Shown piece after piece: positions 25,827 through 34,732 of a stretch of DNA of 64,000 nt. Position 1 is the stretch's first letter; the number at the start of each line of letters is the position of its first letter. This DNA is from Rossellomorea aquimaris TF-12 (lineage in GTDB: Bacteria > Bacillota > Bacilli > Bacillales > Bacillaceae_B), in NCBI RefSeq assembly GCF_001648555.1, contig NZ_LQXM01000030.1, forward strand, positions 310,001 through 374,000, given 5' to 3'. The notes beneath the pieces were generated by a model, which saw nothing but the letters and a program-made list of their open reading frames with translations, was not told the DNA's origin and made no database searches. Position numbers and translations under genes: made by a program.

Positions 25827-25952
25827 ATGTGCGAAAAACAACGATGAATGTGCGATTTTAATTGGAAAATGTGCGAAATTGGTTCACTAATGTGCGAAAT
25901 TCCTTCAAGAATGTGTAAAACCCACAAAAGAATGTGCAAAATTGTGAACACT
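25827..25952. repeat. six ATGTGCGAAAT-like cores with exact 21-bp period
   Basis: Cores start at 25827, 25848, 25869, 25890, 25911 and 25932, every step exactly 21 bases. Four begin ATGTGCGA, with ATGTGTAA and ATGTGCAA as the last two. The ten-odd bases between cores differ. The array is in the gap between the symporter gene and motB, directly followed by an inverted repeat of GAGGGACGGACCT. Confidence 0.85.
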
Positions 25953-25955
25953 TTC

Positions 25956-26001
25956 GAGGGACGGACCTCTAACCCATAACCACGTTAAAGGTCCGTCCCT
26001 C
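25956..26001. repeat. inverted repeat of GAGGGACGGACCT
   Basis: GAGGGACGGACCT (25956-25968) and its complement AGGTCCGTCCCTC (25989-26001) are separated by 20 bases. The same word recurs at 46984, 49326, 57068 and 59975. Confidence 0.8.
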
Positions 26002-26012
26002 AGCCCATCCAA

Positions 26013-26055
26013 CAAAAAAATCTCAAGCCGGTTCATTCGCTGGCTTGAGATTTTT
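26013..26055 (-). terminator. terminator of motAB
   Basis: AAAAAAATCTCAAGCC and GGCTTGAGATTTTT form a hairpin directly after the motB stop (minus strand reading). Confidence 0.85.
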
Positions 26056-26061
26056 CCATTT

Positions 26062-26838
26062 TTATTCTGGTGATACGCGGGGGAGGATCAATACTTCTAC
26101 TCTTCGGTTTTTTCCGCGACCTTCTGCTGTTGAGTTGTCTGCGGCTGGTTCGAACTCTCCAAATCCTTTGGCACTGAACCATTCAGGCTTGAGGTTTGGG
26201 TTGTCTAATATAATTTTCATAAAGTTTACAGCTCTCATGACACTGAGCTCCCAGTTTGATTCATACTCGGCGTTGCTGATTGGTACGTTATCTGTATGAC
26301 CACTTATAATAATATTTCTGGGAGGATTCATTTCTAACAGCTTAGATAATTCTTTGGCTACATTCGTATCGTTTACTTGAACCGTTGCGGATCCTGAATC
26401 GAACAAGACATTATCCCGAATGGTGAGCAGTAACCCTTCTTTTGTTAACTTTGTGACAAATTGTGCTTCTAATTCATTCGTCTTGATGTATTGGTTTACT
26501 TTTTTCTGAATTTCTTTTAACTCTTCCTGATCCTTCTCAAATGCCAGTTTCTTAGCATCTTCCTTATCGGATTCATCGTTATTGGCTGCTCCTTCTTTCT
26601 CTTCCTGGTCACTTGATTGCTGAGGAGCCACCGGACTCGGAAAATCCATCATCCCTGTTCCCCCGGTAAAAATTTCACTAAACACTTGGGAAAGCTCTTC
26701 AAATTTTTCAGCATCCACTGAACTTGATGCATACAAAACGATGAAGAGAGCCAATAAAAGAGTGAGGAGATCCGCATAGGGAATGAGCCAGGATTCGTCC
26801 ATGTGATCATCGTCGTGTTTCTTTTTACGCCGGCTCAT
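26062..26838 (-). CDS. motB: flagellar stator protein MotB
   Basis: A 258-residue stator subunit. It has a basic cytoplasmic N-terminus, one membrane span with the ion-binding Asp (ESWLIPYADLLTLLLALFIVLYA), a charged linker and a C-terminal OmpA peptidoglycan-binding domain (NIIISGHTDNVPISNAEYESNW, GRGKNRRVEVLILP). It resembles B. subtilis MotB, the proton-type partner. I start it at the ATG at 26838, six bases after GGGGG; an ATG six bases earlier is too close to that site. It overlaps the end of motA by 14 bases. Confidence 0.95.
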   Translation of the reverse strand: MSRRKKKHDDDHMDESWLIPYADLLTLLLALFIVLYASSSVDAEKFEELSQVFSEIFTGGTGMMDFPSPVAPQQSSDQEEKEGAANNDESDKEDAKKLAFEKDQEELKEIQKKVNQYIKTNELEAQFVTKLTKEGLLLTIRDNVLFDSGSATVQVNDTNVAKELSKLLEMNPPRNIIISGHTDNVPISNAEYESNWELSVMRAVNFMKIILDNPNLKPEWFSAKGFGEFEPAADNSTAEGRGKNRRVEVLILPRVSPE

Positions 26839-27616
26839 CTGCATCCCCCTTCATTAACAGCACTCTCTCAGATGCTGGTAGATACGATGCAAGCTTCTGC
26901 TCAATCACTCGTGGGGATTCTCCTTCTATAATTGAAAGAATTCCTTCTACCATCATCATTTTCAGCTGTACTTCACGTTTTGATTTTCGCTTTAATTTGT
27001 TGGCAAAAGGATGCCATAAAACGTATCCTGTAAAAATTCCAAGCAAAGTGGCAACGAAGGCTGCTGAAATAGCATGACCCAGTTCATCCGTGTTATCCAT
27101 ATGACTTAGCGCAGCAATTAAACCAATAACAGCACCAAGAACTCCTAATGTTGGGGCATAGGTCCCGGCTTGAGTGAAGATCGCTGCTCCTCCACTATGC
27201 CTTTCTTCCATTGCATCAATTTCTTCATGCAGAACATCTCTTATGTAATCAGCACTTTGGCCATCAACAGCTAAAATAAGTCCGTCCCTCAAAAATAAAT
27301 CATCTACTTCGTGAGTTTTGGATTCTAGTGCTAGTAGACCTTCCTTACGAGCTAAATCTGCGATTTGAGAGAAAAATTGTATTACTTGTTTTGGATCTTG
27401 TAAATTTTGTTCTTTAAATAAAATCCCAAATAACTTGGGAACTTTTTTTATCTCGTAGGTTGGGAAAGCAATCGTTACTGCTGCCACCGTCCCCAGGATA
27501 ATGATTAAAATTGCAGCAGGGTTGACAAGGGCAATGGGACTTACTCCTTTAAACACCATTCCTACACCTACGGCAATGATCCCTAAAATTACACCTATTA
27601 ATGACGTCTTATCCAT
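26825..27616 (-). CDS. motA: flagellar stator protein MotA
   Basis: A 263-residue, four-span stator subunit closely resembling B. subtilis MotA over its whole length (MDKTSLIGVILGIIAVGVGMV; the pore segment AAIFTQAGTYAPTLGVLGAVIGLIAAL; AAFVATLLGIFTGYVLWHPFANKLKRKS). With MotB it forms the ion channel that turns the flagellum. The operon is only motA-motB, as in B. subtilis, and ends in a strong terminator. A divergent chemoreceptor gene starts 180 bases upstream. Confidence 0.96.
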   Translation of the reverse strand: MDKTSLIGVILGIIAVGVGMVFKGVSPIALVNPAAILIIILGTVAAVTIAFPTYEIKKVPKLFGILFKEQNLQDPKQVIQFFSQIADLARKEGLLALESKTHEVDDLFLRDGLILAVDGQSADYIRDVLHEEIDAMEERHSGGAAIFTQAGTYAPTLGVLGAVIGLIAALSHMDNTDELGHAISAAFVATLLGIFTGYVLWHPFANKLKRKSKREVQLKMMMVEGILSIIEGESPRVIEQKLASYLPASERVLLMKGDADEPA

Positions 27617-27796
27617 CTGATAGCTCCACCTTACTCATCTTAGTCTATCTTTTATATCGGTACGGATTTTCATTTATTGAGGGTAAATAACTTTCTCTTT
27701 TTTCTGAAAAAATATGTATTTTACGCTATTCCGTTATTAATATTAAGATTTGCTCGTCCGATATTATGAATAGATAAATTAAAGGAGAGAAAGATC

Positions 27797-29278
27797 ATGA
27801 CCCCTAAACAACTGAAAGAAGTAGACAGTAAACGAAAGAATTTACTTATGCTCATCACCTATGGAATAAGCTTGATGGCAGGACTAGGTTATTCTATTTT
27901 AAACGAATCAGGAATCATTAATTTAACCGTTTACTCTTCACAATTAGTACTACTTACTGGGTATTTTCTTGTTTTGCATTTTGTTAGTAAAAAACCAGGA
28001 TTATTTGTGTATATAAGCATTCCTACGATTTATATTATTAACGGCATTTGGCTGTTCCTTGAAGGCTCAAACCCTACAAATATGGTTACGTTGATTCTTC
28101 TCGCCATTTTTTCTGCGATTCACTTTCATTCAATTGTATTTGGATTTGGCTTTACTTCAGGACTTATTTTGCTTATCTTAAACAAAGTAATGGCACCTGC
28201 TGATAACGTACTTTTTGCTGAATTATTTGTTCCTTCATTATTAGTTTATATTCTGTTAGGAATCGTCCTTGGAGTTGTCATCAAATTAAACCGAAATCAA
28301 TTTAAACAAATTCAAGAATTTATCCTTAATAATGAGATTGAAAGTAAGAATAAAGATGAACAGCGTTCTTTCCTTGCAAAAGAATTGACTACGATCACAA
28401 AAAGCATTAAACAAATCAATGAGCAGATTCAAACTCATCTTGTATCCCATGATGAAATGAGAACAGCCGTTACAGAAATTTCAGCTGGAAGTGTGAATCA
28501 AAGCGACCAGATCAACCATATCGCTTCTGTTGCGGAAATGACCATGACAAGAATGGAAGAAGTTACTCACCTATCAAATGACCTATCTATTCATTCTTCT
28601 GATGCCAATTCACTTGCTGTATCAGGAAATGAACGAGTTACCTATCTTCATGAAAACATGATTGAATTAAAGAATATTATAGAAGGACTTAGTCATACCT
28701 TTAAAGAACTGACTAGCAAAATTGAGGAAACCAACACATTTATTGGTAGCATTCAAGATATTACGGACCAAACGAATTTATTAGCTTTAAATGCTTCCAT
28801 CGAAGCAGCTCGTGCAGGAGAAGCTGGCAGAGGATTCAGTATTGTGGCTGACGAAATTCGTAAGCTTGCTGAAATTACCCGTAACACAGCAACGAGAATC
28901 AATGAAAATCTCTCATCTGTTAACTCAGTGAACTCCTCTGCCTTAGAGATTATGAATTTAAGCTCAACGAAGTTAAACGAAAATGTTAGCGCTACAGGTG
29001 ATGTAACCGAATATTTCAAATCCCTTCGTGAGAAACTGGATGCCATTTCAAAAGAATTCCAAAGGTTATCTACCACAGCCTCCTCTGTTAAAGACCAAAC
29101 GGAAGAAGCAGGGCTGTCAACGAAAGAACTTGCGGCTGTCATTGAACAATCTTCTGCAGGACTTGAAGAAATCAGTGCAACGATTGAAACATTAAACCAA
29201 GACAACACAACCATTGCCGAATATATACAGGATACAGCTCAAAGTGCTGACCGCATCCAGAAGAGCATCCATAACTAA
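27797..29278 (+). CDS. methyl-accepting chemotaxis protein with multi-span N-terminal domain
   Basis: A 493-residue receptor with about six membrane spans (residues 15-165) and no large extracellular loop, followed by a cytoplasmic MCP signalling domain (hairpin tip [40 protein letters not shown]). It lacks a recognisable HAMP domain. Receptors of this build may sense conditions in or at the membrane rather than a periplasmic ligand. The ATG follows AGGAGAG. It is divergent from motAB, which fits a motility role. Confidence 0.9.
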   Translation: MTPKQLKEVDSKRKNLLMLITYGISLMAGLGYSILNESGIINLTVYSSQLVLLTGYFLVLHFVSKKPGLFVYISIPTIYIINGIWLFLEGSNPTNMVTLILLAIFSAIHFHSIVFGFGFTSGLILLILNKVMAPADNVLFAELFVPSLLVYILLGIVLGVVIKLNRNQFKQIQEFILNNEIESKNKDEQRSFLAKELTTITKSIKQINEQIQTHLVSHDEMRTAVTEISAGSVNQSDQINHIASVAEMTMTRMEEVTHLSNDLSIHSSDANSLAVSGNERVTYLHENMIELKNIIEGLSHTFKELTSKIEETNTFIGSIQDITDQTNLLALNASIEAARAGEAGRGFSIVADEIRKLAEITRNTATRINENLSSVNSVNSSALEIMNLSSTKLNENVSATGDVTEYFKSLREKLDAISKEFQRLSTTASSVKDQTEEAGLSTKELAAVIEQSSAGLEEISATIETLNQDNTTIAEYIQDTAQSADRIQKSIHN

Positions 29279-29329
29279 AGAATTTATGGTAAACTTTAAG
29301 AACTATCTAGGAATAAAGGGTGTGTCAGC

Positions 29330-29512
29330 TTGAAAAGAATCATCATGATTATACCAATCATGTTTATCGTCGCTTACTTGGCAAATTGGATCTTAAATAA
29401 GGACTATTCGGAAATTCCAGATGAAACGAGAATTCTCATTGTCATAGGTGGTACCCTCTTATCAGGGGTCATTTCCTTCTTTCTATTTAAAAAAGATGCC
29501 GAGGTAAAATAA
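29330..29512 (+). CDS. small two-span membrane protein
   Basis: A 60-residue protein with two hydrophobic segments (IIMIIPIMFIVAYLANWIL and ILIVIGGTLLSGVISFFLF) around a charged turn (NKDYSEIPDETR). The start is a TTG at 29330 after AAAGGGTG. A terminator follows six bases after the stop, making it the end of the chemoreceptor transcript or a short unit of its own. It is of unknown function. Confidence 0.6.
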   Translation: MKRIIMIIPIMFIVAYLANWILNKDYSEIPDETRILIVIGGTLLSGVISFFLFKKDAEVK

Positions 29513-29518
29513 ATAATA

Positions 29519-29556
29519 AAAGAACCCTTGCTTATCAAAGTAAGGGTTCTTTTTTG
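29519..29556 (+). terminator. terminator after the 60-residue membrane protein
   Basis: AAAAGAACCCTT and AAGGGTTCTTTTTT hairpin. Confidence 0.85.
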
Positions 29557-29827
29557 GGAGAATAAAATTTTACATAGAATAGAAAATAGCAGGTTAATAC
29601 ACAAATGAATTATGCCTGCTTCATTTGTTGTTATGTCCTTGTTTGCATTCAATTTTGTGAAGATTTAGCACTTCGATTACCATTTCAATTTGCAATTGAA
29701 CTGTTACCTATTCTCAGGCGCTCTCATGTAAAAGTTCATGTGATATAATCGAAACAAACATTCCATTAACTGGAAGGTCATTAGAGGAAGTCTGTTAATT
29801 TTGGAATGATCTACAAGGAGGTTTTTA

Positions 29828-30208
29828 ATGAGGTTTTTAAAAATTTTATTACTTCTTAATATCTTGGCTGTATTTCTGGTCGGTTGTAATAGTGAAATTT
29901 CGATAAATCAATCTACCGGCAACCCAAGCCCAAATGATTATTTAAAGTACGAGAATGCTGATATTTTCCTCCTAGGCGATTATGTATATTCAAACGCACA
30001 AGATTTGGACTGGGTTTCTGAACTGGAATATGAATTAGGGGAAGAATTGGGGGAAATAACAAGTCAGGCAGATAGGGCATCCAACTTCAAAAATGGCACA
30101 GCTAATAAATTGCCAATTGGCACAAAGATATTCAACACTAATACACCTGCTTATATCGCGGTAGTTGATGGAAAAAAGATTCTCTATTTAAAAATGGTTG
30201 AAGGTTAA
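29828..30208 (+). CDS. predicted lipoprotein, unknown function
   Basis: A 126-residue protein with a lipoprotein signal (MRFLKILLLLNILAVFLVGC; lipobox LVGC, Cys20). The mature domain is acidic (ELEYELGEELGEITSQADRA) and ends with TPAYIAVVDGKKILYLKMVEG. This resembles the small extracytoplasmic domain of DUF3221-like Bacillus lipoproteins, but the match is not firm. A strong AGGAGG precedes the ATG. It stands alone, with a weak terminator after it. Confidence 0.7.
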   Translation: MRFLKILLLLNILAVFLVGCNSEISINQSTGNPSPNDYLKYENADIFLLGDYVYSNAQDLDWVSELEYELGEELGEITSQADRASNFKNGTANKLPIGTKIFNTNTPAYIAVVDGKKILYLKMVEG

Positions 30209-30242
30209 AACGGTATTCAACTAAAGGGGACTTTATTGAAAC

Positions 30243-30281
30243 AAAGAAAACCCAGAGCATCTGGTCTCGGTTTTTCTTTTT
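30243..30281 (+). terminator. weak terminator after the lipoprotein gene
   Basis: AAAGAAAACC and GGTTTTTCTTTT can pair around an imperfect loop. Confidence 0.5.
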
Positions 30282-30360
30282 AAATAACGTTTATTAACAC
30301 TCCTATTTCTATGGATAATTTGGGTGTGGTTTAAGGAATTCCCTCCTTAAACGGAACCCA

Positions 30361-30735
30361 TTATAGTAATTTACTTTCTATTTTTTGTTCATAATTTTTA
30401 AAAAGAGCACTGTTCGTCTTGATTCCCTTTTTAGAGAGCATGGAATTGTATCTCACCATTTTTTCATTAAGACTCCGACGAAGTTCTTCCTTCTCTAATC
30501 CGTCTTCACATACTCGAATCAGGTCTTCAATCTGCATCATTTCTTTTTTTACATTCATTTCTTCAGGTGAGAAACCGGCATTTTTTAATATTCGATGAGC
30601 CATTTTTAACTCCTGAGGCACTCCCAGTTCATCGTCTAAGTTCATCGGCTTACCGAACCCTGAAAGCTCTTTAAATTCCCCGTCTTCATAAGCCTTTTTA
30701 ATTCTTTGTTCAGACAGTATCATCGCGAAATCCAT
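30361..30735 (-). CDS. DUF1992 family protein
   Basis: A 124-residue cytosolic protein with the DUF1992 signature (ILSEQRIKKAYEDGEFKELSGFGKPMNLDDELGVPQELKMAHRILKNAGFSPEEM). The domain also occurs in the vertebrate DnaJ homologue DNAJC28 and is common in Bacillaceae. No biochemical role is established. It appears monocistronic, with an AGGGAT-type site before the ATG. Confidence 0.88.
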   Translation of the reverse strand: MDFAMILSEQRIKKAYEDGEFKELSGFGKPMNLDDELGVPQELKMAHRILKNAGFSPEEMNVKKEMMQIEDLIRVCEDGLEKEELRRSLNEKMVRYNSMLSKKGIKTNSALFKNYEQKIESKLL

Positions 30736-30772
30736 ACGCTATCCCTCCAACATGAATTCTCAGTGGGTATAG

Positions 30773-30799
30773 GTGATCCAGTTCCTTGACGTTATCGTA
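30773..30799 (+). promoter_or_regulatory. third GTGATCCA-N15-CGT element
   Basis: GTGATCCA (30773-30780) is followed after exactly 15 bases by CGTAAC (30796). The same -35-like word and spacing precede the sigma gene at 54 kb and the surface protein gene at 55.7 kb. It lies about 145 bases upstream of the small gene at 30941. The -10 half agrees only in CGT. Confidence 0.4.
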
Positions 30800-30940
30800 A
30801 CAACCACTTGTACTTCTATTTTATCCATAAACGTTTTCTTTTTACGGATTATTTACGTCTATTTTCTGACAATTCATTACTACATATTTTAAGTATAGCT
30901 GGAAAAACTACACCTATCACTTACTAAAGGAGTGTTTAAT

Positions 30941-31108
30941 ATGTCACGTGGTAAATCGTTTGAATCAAAGAAAAAAGGGCATCCTGGAAATTTTCCTAAA
31001 AACAGCCTTTCACAAAAGCACTCAGAAGACCCTGCAGGAGATGAAGAATTAATCGCTACCCAAGAGGCTTTTAAAAATAGAGTGGATAAAGACGAGCATC
31101 GTTTTTAA
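30941..31108 (+). CDS. 55-residue hydrophilic protein
   Basis: The ATG at 30941 has AAAGGAG nine bases upstream and opens a 55-residue frame ending VDKDEHRF, followed after ten bases by a strong terminator. The product is very hydrophilic (MSRGKSFESKKKGHPGNFPK, then an acidic half), without signal or membrane span. This resembles small disordered or spore-associated Bacillus proteins. I cannot name the family. A possible ECF-type promoter of the SigK-like system lies upstream. Confidence 0.65.
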   Translation: MSRGKSFESKKKGHPGNFPKNSLSQKHSEDPAGDEELIATQEAFKNRVDKDEHRF

Positions 31109-31118
31109 GAAGAAAAAT

Positions 31119-31152
31119 AAAAACTTCAGCCGTTTTGGCTGAAGTTTTTTTT
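31119..31152. terminator. bidirectional terminator between the 55-residue gene and hmp
   Basis: AAAACTTCAGCC, loop GTTTT, GGCTGAAGTTTTTTTT. Confidence 0.85.
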
Positions 31153-31179
31153 CAGATTTAAGCTTTTATTCTATACTCA

Positions 31180-32406
31180 TCAAACCTTCATCATTTCCTT
31201 TTCATCAACCTGTGCCAAATCCATAGAAGGTCCAAAGAATTCATAGTGAATATGACTGTCAGGTACACCCATTTCCTTTAATGCCGTAATAGCTGTTTTC
31301 ATAAATGGAGCTGGTCCGCAAACATAACATTCCACATGAGAATCTACATAAGTAGATAAGATTTCCTTCGTGATATATCCTTTGTAATGGCACGAAGACT
31401 CTTCACTGGGATTTTCAAGAATATAGCAAGCTTCACCACTGGATAATTGTTTCATAGCTGCTTCTACATCATGTCGAAATGCTTGAACCCCTTCATTTTT
31501 ACTAGCGTGAATAAAGACGGTTTGACGTTCAGGAGACGTATGAACAACTGTTTCAAGCATGCTTAACATTGGAGTAATCCCAACTCCTCCGCTAATAAAA
31601 GCTACTTTTCCATTATTCTGGTCTTGTAGTACAAAATCTCCAGCAGGAGCGCTGACTTCTAAAGTAGATCCTTCCCTTACCTCATCATGTAAATACGTGG
31701 AAACCTTACCGTTTGGCTCGAATTCCCCTTCTCTTTTCACTGAAATTCGATAATACTCACTATTAGATACAGACGATAAACTATATTGACGGATGTGGGT
31801 ATTCTCTTCTCCGGGAATTCTCACTCGAACGGAAATGTATTGACCAGGCTTAAACTCAGGGACTTTCATTCCATCAGACGGTTTAAGGTAAAAAGATGTA
31901 ATCACGTCACTTTCCTGAACCTTCTCTGTGACAATAAATGACTTGAAGTCTCTAAAGCCAGCCTCTTTTCTCTCTGCTTCTACGTACATTTCCTCTTCCA
32001 CATCGATAAATACTTGAGCGATTACACCGTAGGCTGCACCCCATGCTTCGATAATTTCGTCTGTAGCCGCTTCTCCAAGTACTTCTTTTATAGCAAGAAG
32101 TAAATGCTCACCTACGATTGGATATTGCTCAGGCTTAATCCCTAAGCTTCTATGCTTGTGTGCAATTTGCTTTACTGCTGGAAGTAACGATTCTAATTGA
32201 TCTATATTTTTTGCAGCAGCATAAATCGTATTCGCAAGAGCCGTTTGCTGACGTCCTTTTTTCTGGTTTGCATGGTTAAACACATTTAATAATTCTGGAT
32301 GGTTCGAAAACATTGTTTTATAAAAATACGTGGTAATCTCTTTCCCTTTTACCTCTAAAATAGGAGCTGTGGATTTTACGATTTCAATTGTTTTTGGAGA
32401 AAGCAT
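31180..32406 (-). CDS. hmp: flavohaemoglobin (nitric oxide dioxygenase)
   Basis: A 408-residue enzyme that oxidises nitric oxide to nitrate. It has an N-terminal globin domain (residues 1-140; proximal-His region IAHKHRSLGIKPEQYPIVGEHL), an FAD-binding domain (IRQYSLSS) and an NAD-binding domain (FISGGVGITPMLSML; CGPAPFM near the C-terminus). I start it at the ATG at 32406, six bases after GAGGTG. It is divergent from nsrR. A palindromic NsrR-like site lies just upstream of the ribosome binding site, so NO should relieve repression. Confidence 0.96.
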   Translation of the reverse strand: MLSPKTIEIVKSTAPILEVKGKEITTYFYKTMFSNHPELLNVFNHANQKKGRQQTALANTIYAAAKNIDQLESLLPAVKQIAHKHRSLGIKPEQYPIVGEHLLLAIKEVLGEAATDEIIEAWGAAYGVIAQVFIDVEEEMYVEAERKEAGFRDFKSFIVTEKVQESDVITSFYLKPSDGMKVPEFKPGQYISVRVRIPGEENTHIRQYSLSSVSNSEYYRISVKREGEFEPNGKVSTYLHDEVREGSTLEVSAPAGDFVLQDQNNGKVAFISGGVGITPMLSMLETVVHTSPERQTVFIHASKNEGVQAFRHDVEAAMKQLSSGEACYILENPSEESSCHYKGYITKEILSTYVDSHVECYVCGPAPFMKTAITALKEMGVPDSHIHYEFFGPSMDLAQVDEKEMMKV

Positions 32407-32421
32407 AACAATCACCTCTAA

Positions 32422-32444
32422 AAGATATATTTTAAATACATCTT
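32422..32444 (-). promoter_or_regulatory. NsrR operator upstream of hmp
   Basis: A 23-base near-perfect palindrome, arms AAGATATATTT and AAATACATCTT around a central T. It matches the Bacillus NsrR pattern ATRTATYTTAAATAYAT closely. A half-site (AAATACATCTTTAA) follows at 32481-32494. Confidence 0.75.
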
Positions 32445-32569
32445 TAATGTACGTCTAAAATTCATTCAAAGCAATACTTAAAATACATCTTTAATAATAT
32501 AGACACATTTAGATACATTGCTCTCTCCTTTTTGTATAATAGAATTATCGGAATAGAAAGGTGAGATAA

Positions 32570-33022
32570 ATGAGACTAACTTTATACACTGACTACTCTC
32601 TGAGAGTTTTGATCTTTTTGGCATCCAAACCAACTGACGAACTCTCTAATATAAAAGAAATTGCAGATGCCTACTCCATCTCAAAAAATCACCTGATGAA
32701 AGTAACCTATGAATTAGGTAAAGCCGGGCTGGTGGAAACCATTCGCGGAAGAAATGGTGGAATTAAACTGGCCAAAGAACCAGAACACATCAATATTGGA
32801 GAACTCGTGCGAATTACAGAAGAAGATTTCCACTTAGTAGAATGCTTTGACAGTGAACATAATAACTGCGTTATCACACCTGTTTGTGGATTAAAGCATG
32901 TGTTAGGAAAAGCATTACAAGCCTATCTCTCTGTATTAGATGAATATACTTTAGCCGATCTCGTTCAAAATCCAATGGAATATCGAATGCTCTTTCAGGC
33001 AAAATCACCTGAGACGACGTAA
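32570..33022 (+). CDS. nsrR: Rrf2-family NO-sensing repressor NsrR
   Basis: A 150-residue Rrf2 regulator: winged helix (RLTLYTDYSLRVLIFLASKP ... ISKNHLMKVTYELGKAGLVETIRGRNGGIKLAKEP) and three cysteines in ECFDSEHNNCVITPVCGL that ligate the iron-sulphur cluster in NsrR. Nitrosylation of the cluster releases DNA. It lies divergent from hmp with the palindrome between them. A terminator follows eight bases after the stop. Confidence 0.93.
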   Translation: MRLTLYTDYSLRVLIFLASKPTDELSNIKEIADAYSISKNHLMKVTYELGKAGLVETIRGRNGGIKLAKEPEHINIGELVRITEEDFHLVECFDSEHNNCVITPVCGLKHVLGKALQAYLSVLDEYTLADLVQNPMEYRMLFQAKSPETT

Positions 33023-33031
33023 CAAGTCGAT

Positions 33032-33069
33032 GAAAAACTCTTTACCTTTATGGGTAAGGAGTTTTTTTT
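33032..33069 (+). terminator. terminator of nsrR
   Basis: AAAACTCTTTACC, loop TTTAT, GGGTAAGGAGTTTTTTTT. Confidence 0.85.
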
Positions 33070-33143
33070 ACAGGAATTCACCCTCTTTAACTAGAACTAG
33101 TAAGGATGGACATCCAAAAAGTCCCTTCAAAGGAGTGCTATCA

Positions 33144-33989
33144 TTGATACGAGAATGTAAATTAGAGGATATCGAAACGTTAAATAAATTGGTTAAAGAG
33201 GTAGGGACGGACTATGAACCGATCGACCTGGGGGAAGAATTTCGTGATGCCCATCAATTCCTTTTGTATGAAGTAGGTGGAATCCAAGGGTTTGGCTATT
33301 CTTCCCTTTATCAGAATGGATTGAACGAAAAAGAGGCGCAGCTGAATCTATTTACCTTGCCAAACAGTAGACGGAACGGAATTGGAACTCTTCTATATCG
33401 AGAGCTTCTAGCTTTTCTTCTACCTGAAAACCCTCGTTCTCTAGTTGTATATATAAGAGTCGATCAAGAAGACCCAAGTCCTTTTTATGAAAAACAGGGC
33501 TTTAAGAAATGGTGGGGTTCTCCGGAACTAATCTACTTTGGGAAGGGGTTTCCAACTGTTGAGCTGGACTTCATTCCATATGAGGATGAATTTTACGAGA
33601 GGTACAGCAAGGTAAAAAACGATTGTTATTACCATATTCAAGTCTCAAATGACATTAAGCCTTATACATATCCACCAAATGAAACAGAACGAGCAGCACT
33701 TTTAAAAAGCAAGGAAAATATTTATATCCTTACAAAAGATGACAACCTCGTCGCCTCCGTAACCATTGGTGACGAAACCATCGATAACCTCATGGTCTCT
33801 CCTGCCTATCAAGGAAAAGGGCTCGGAAAATGTGCTCTTCAATTTGCAATGAATGCGATGATCGAACGTGGCAATGAGTACATTCGAATATGTTATATGG
33901 AGAATAATCAAGGCGCAGAGGAATTATACTATTCTCTAGGCTTCAAGCCTTTACAAAACACTCATGTTTATCGAAAGTTTGTTAAATAA
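33144..33989 (+). CDS. tandem GNAT-domain acetyltransferase
   Basis: A 281-residue protein with two GNAT-like halves. The first (residues 1-145) has LPNSRRNGIGTLLYRELLAFLL with an intact acetyl-CoA loop; the second (about 150-281) has VSPAYQGKGLGKCALQFAMNAM and ends EELYYSLGFKPLQNTHVYRKF. The start is the TTG at 33144 with AAAGGAG nine bases upstream. A longer frame to 33030 is rejected because it begins inside the nsrR terminator. Such fused GNATs include antibiotic and polyamine acetyltransferases; the substrate here is unknown. Confidence 0.85.
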   Translation: MIRECKLEDIETLNKLVKEVGTDYEPIDLGEEFRDAHQFLLYEVGGIQGFGYSSLYQNGLNEKEAQLNLFTLPNSRRNGIGTLLYRELLAFLLPENPRSLVVYIRVDQEDPSPFYEKQGFKKWWGSPELIYFGKGFPTVELDFIPYEDEFYERYSKVKNDCYYHIQVSNDIKPYTYPPNETERAALLKSKENIYILTKDDNLVASVTIGDETIDNLMVSPAYQGKGLGKCALQFAMNAMIERGNEYIRICYMENNQGAEELYYSLGFKPLQNTHVYRKFVK

Positions 33990-34065
33990 TACTCTTGGCT
34001 ATTTAAGAGGAGAAAGTATTGGTTGATTGCCGTTCCAGATTGATTGCTTTCCGCTGGAGTCGATC

Positions 34066-34211
34066 AACTTTCTTCAATTATAGATGGTGAGGGGAACAGC
34101 GGAGACTCCTCTCGGAAGTACGGGCGTGGCGAGACCCCAGGCTCGGCCGAACGCTAGCTGCAAGCGAAGTGGTTCCCCTCACCATCTAAGCACACATTAG
34201 TTGAAAGAGCC
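34066..34211 (-). mobile_element. MITE-like element, copy 2 (opposite orientation)
   Basis: Inner inverted repeats GATGGTGAGGGGAAC (34083) and GTTCCCCTCACCATC (ending about 34187). The complement of its centre (GGGGTCTCGCCACGCCCGTA, GAGGAGTCTCCGC) aligns with copy 1. The outer end TTGAAAGAGCC (34201-34211) is a degenerate form of the TGACAGAGC terminus. Upstream bases 34021-34065 (TTGCTTTCCGCTGGAGTCGA) resemble another common Bacillaceae intergenic repeat. Confidence 0.65.
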
Positions 34212-34263
34212 ATTGGTGGTAGCACTCATATTATCAAACAACGATTTAAGCGTATAAGCTATA

Positions 34264-34300
34264 AAAAATAGAGCCTGACTTTAATAAGAAAGGCTCTTTT
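34264..34300 (-). terminator. terminator of the oxidase-like gene
   Basis: Minus strand: AGAGCCT, a 15-base loop, AGGCTCT, then ATTTTTTAT. Confidence 0.7.
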
Positions 34301-34306
34301 CTTCAT

Positions 34307-34732
34307 TTATCTTTTGCTTTTACTATATTTAAAGGTCATAAACACAAACAGTAAAAAGCTTAGCAATAAAGTACTTCCTCCAACGATGTAAAAGACCATC
34401 GTAAAGTTTTGAGGTAGATTGAACGGGTTTAAGTTATACAACCACATTCCGACTGTTAAGCCTATGGATCCAATAATGCTTGTCCATACATGGGCAAAGG
34501 CCAGCTTTGAATTCTTCGGTACTTCATATGAGCGATAGTAAGAAGAAAACGCAAACAAGCTTAACCATCCGACAACTAATATATGGGCATGAATGGGTTT
34601 AAAGGCATATGATCCTGCCCCTGCCATATGAGATCCCAGAAACGCTCCAATAAATCCATAGATTGCCGACATTCTTAATAGTAGTACATTCCACGCCACT
34701 TTGTATCCCCCTTCCCTTTCATCGTTATCCAA
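34307..34732 (-). CDS. small four-span haem-copper oxidase subunit I-like membrane protein
   Basis: A 141-residue protein with four membrane spans. Span 2 carries FKPIHAHILVVGWLSLFAFSSYYRSY, a His pair like that at the haem sites of cytochrome oxidase and NO reductase subunit I. Bacillus genomes often annotate such short proteins as cytochrome-c oxidase, but they lack the catalytic copper ligands of the full subunit (over 450 residues). Its position next to hmp and nsrR suggests a role in NO or oxygen handling, which is inference. No NsrR-like palindrome is visible upstream. Confidence 0.7.
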   Translation of the reverse strand: MDNDEREGGYKVAWNVLLLRMSAIYGFIGAFLGSHMAGAGSYAFKPIHAHILVVGWLSLFAFSSYYRSYEVPKNSKLAFAHVWTSIIGSIGLTVGMWLYNLNPFNLPQNFTMVFYIVGGSTLLLSFLLFVFMTFKYSKSKR

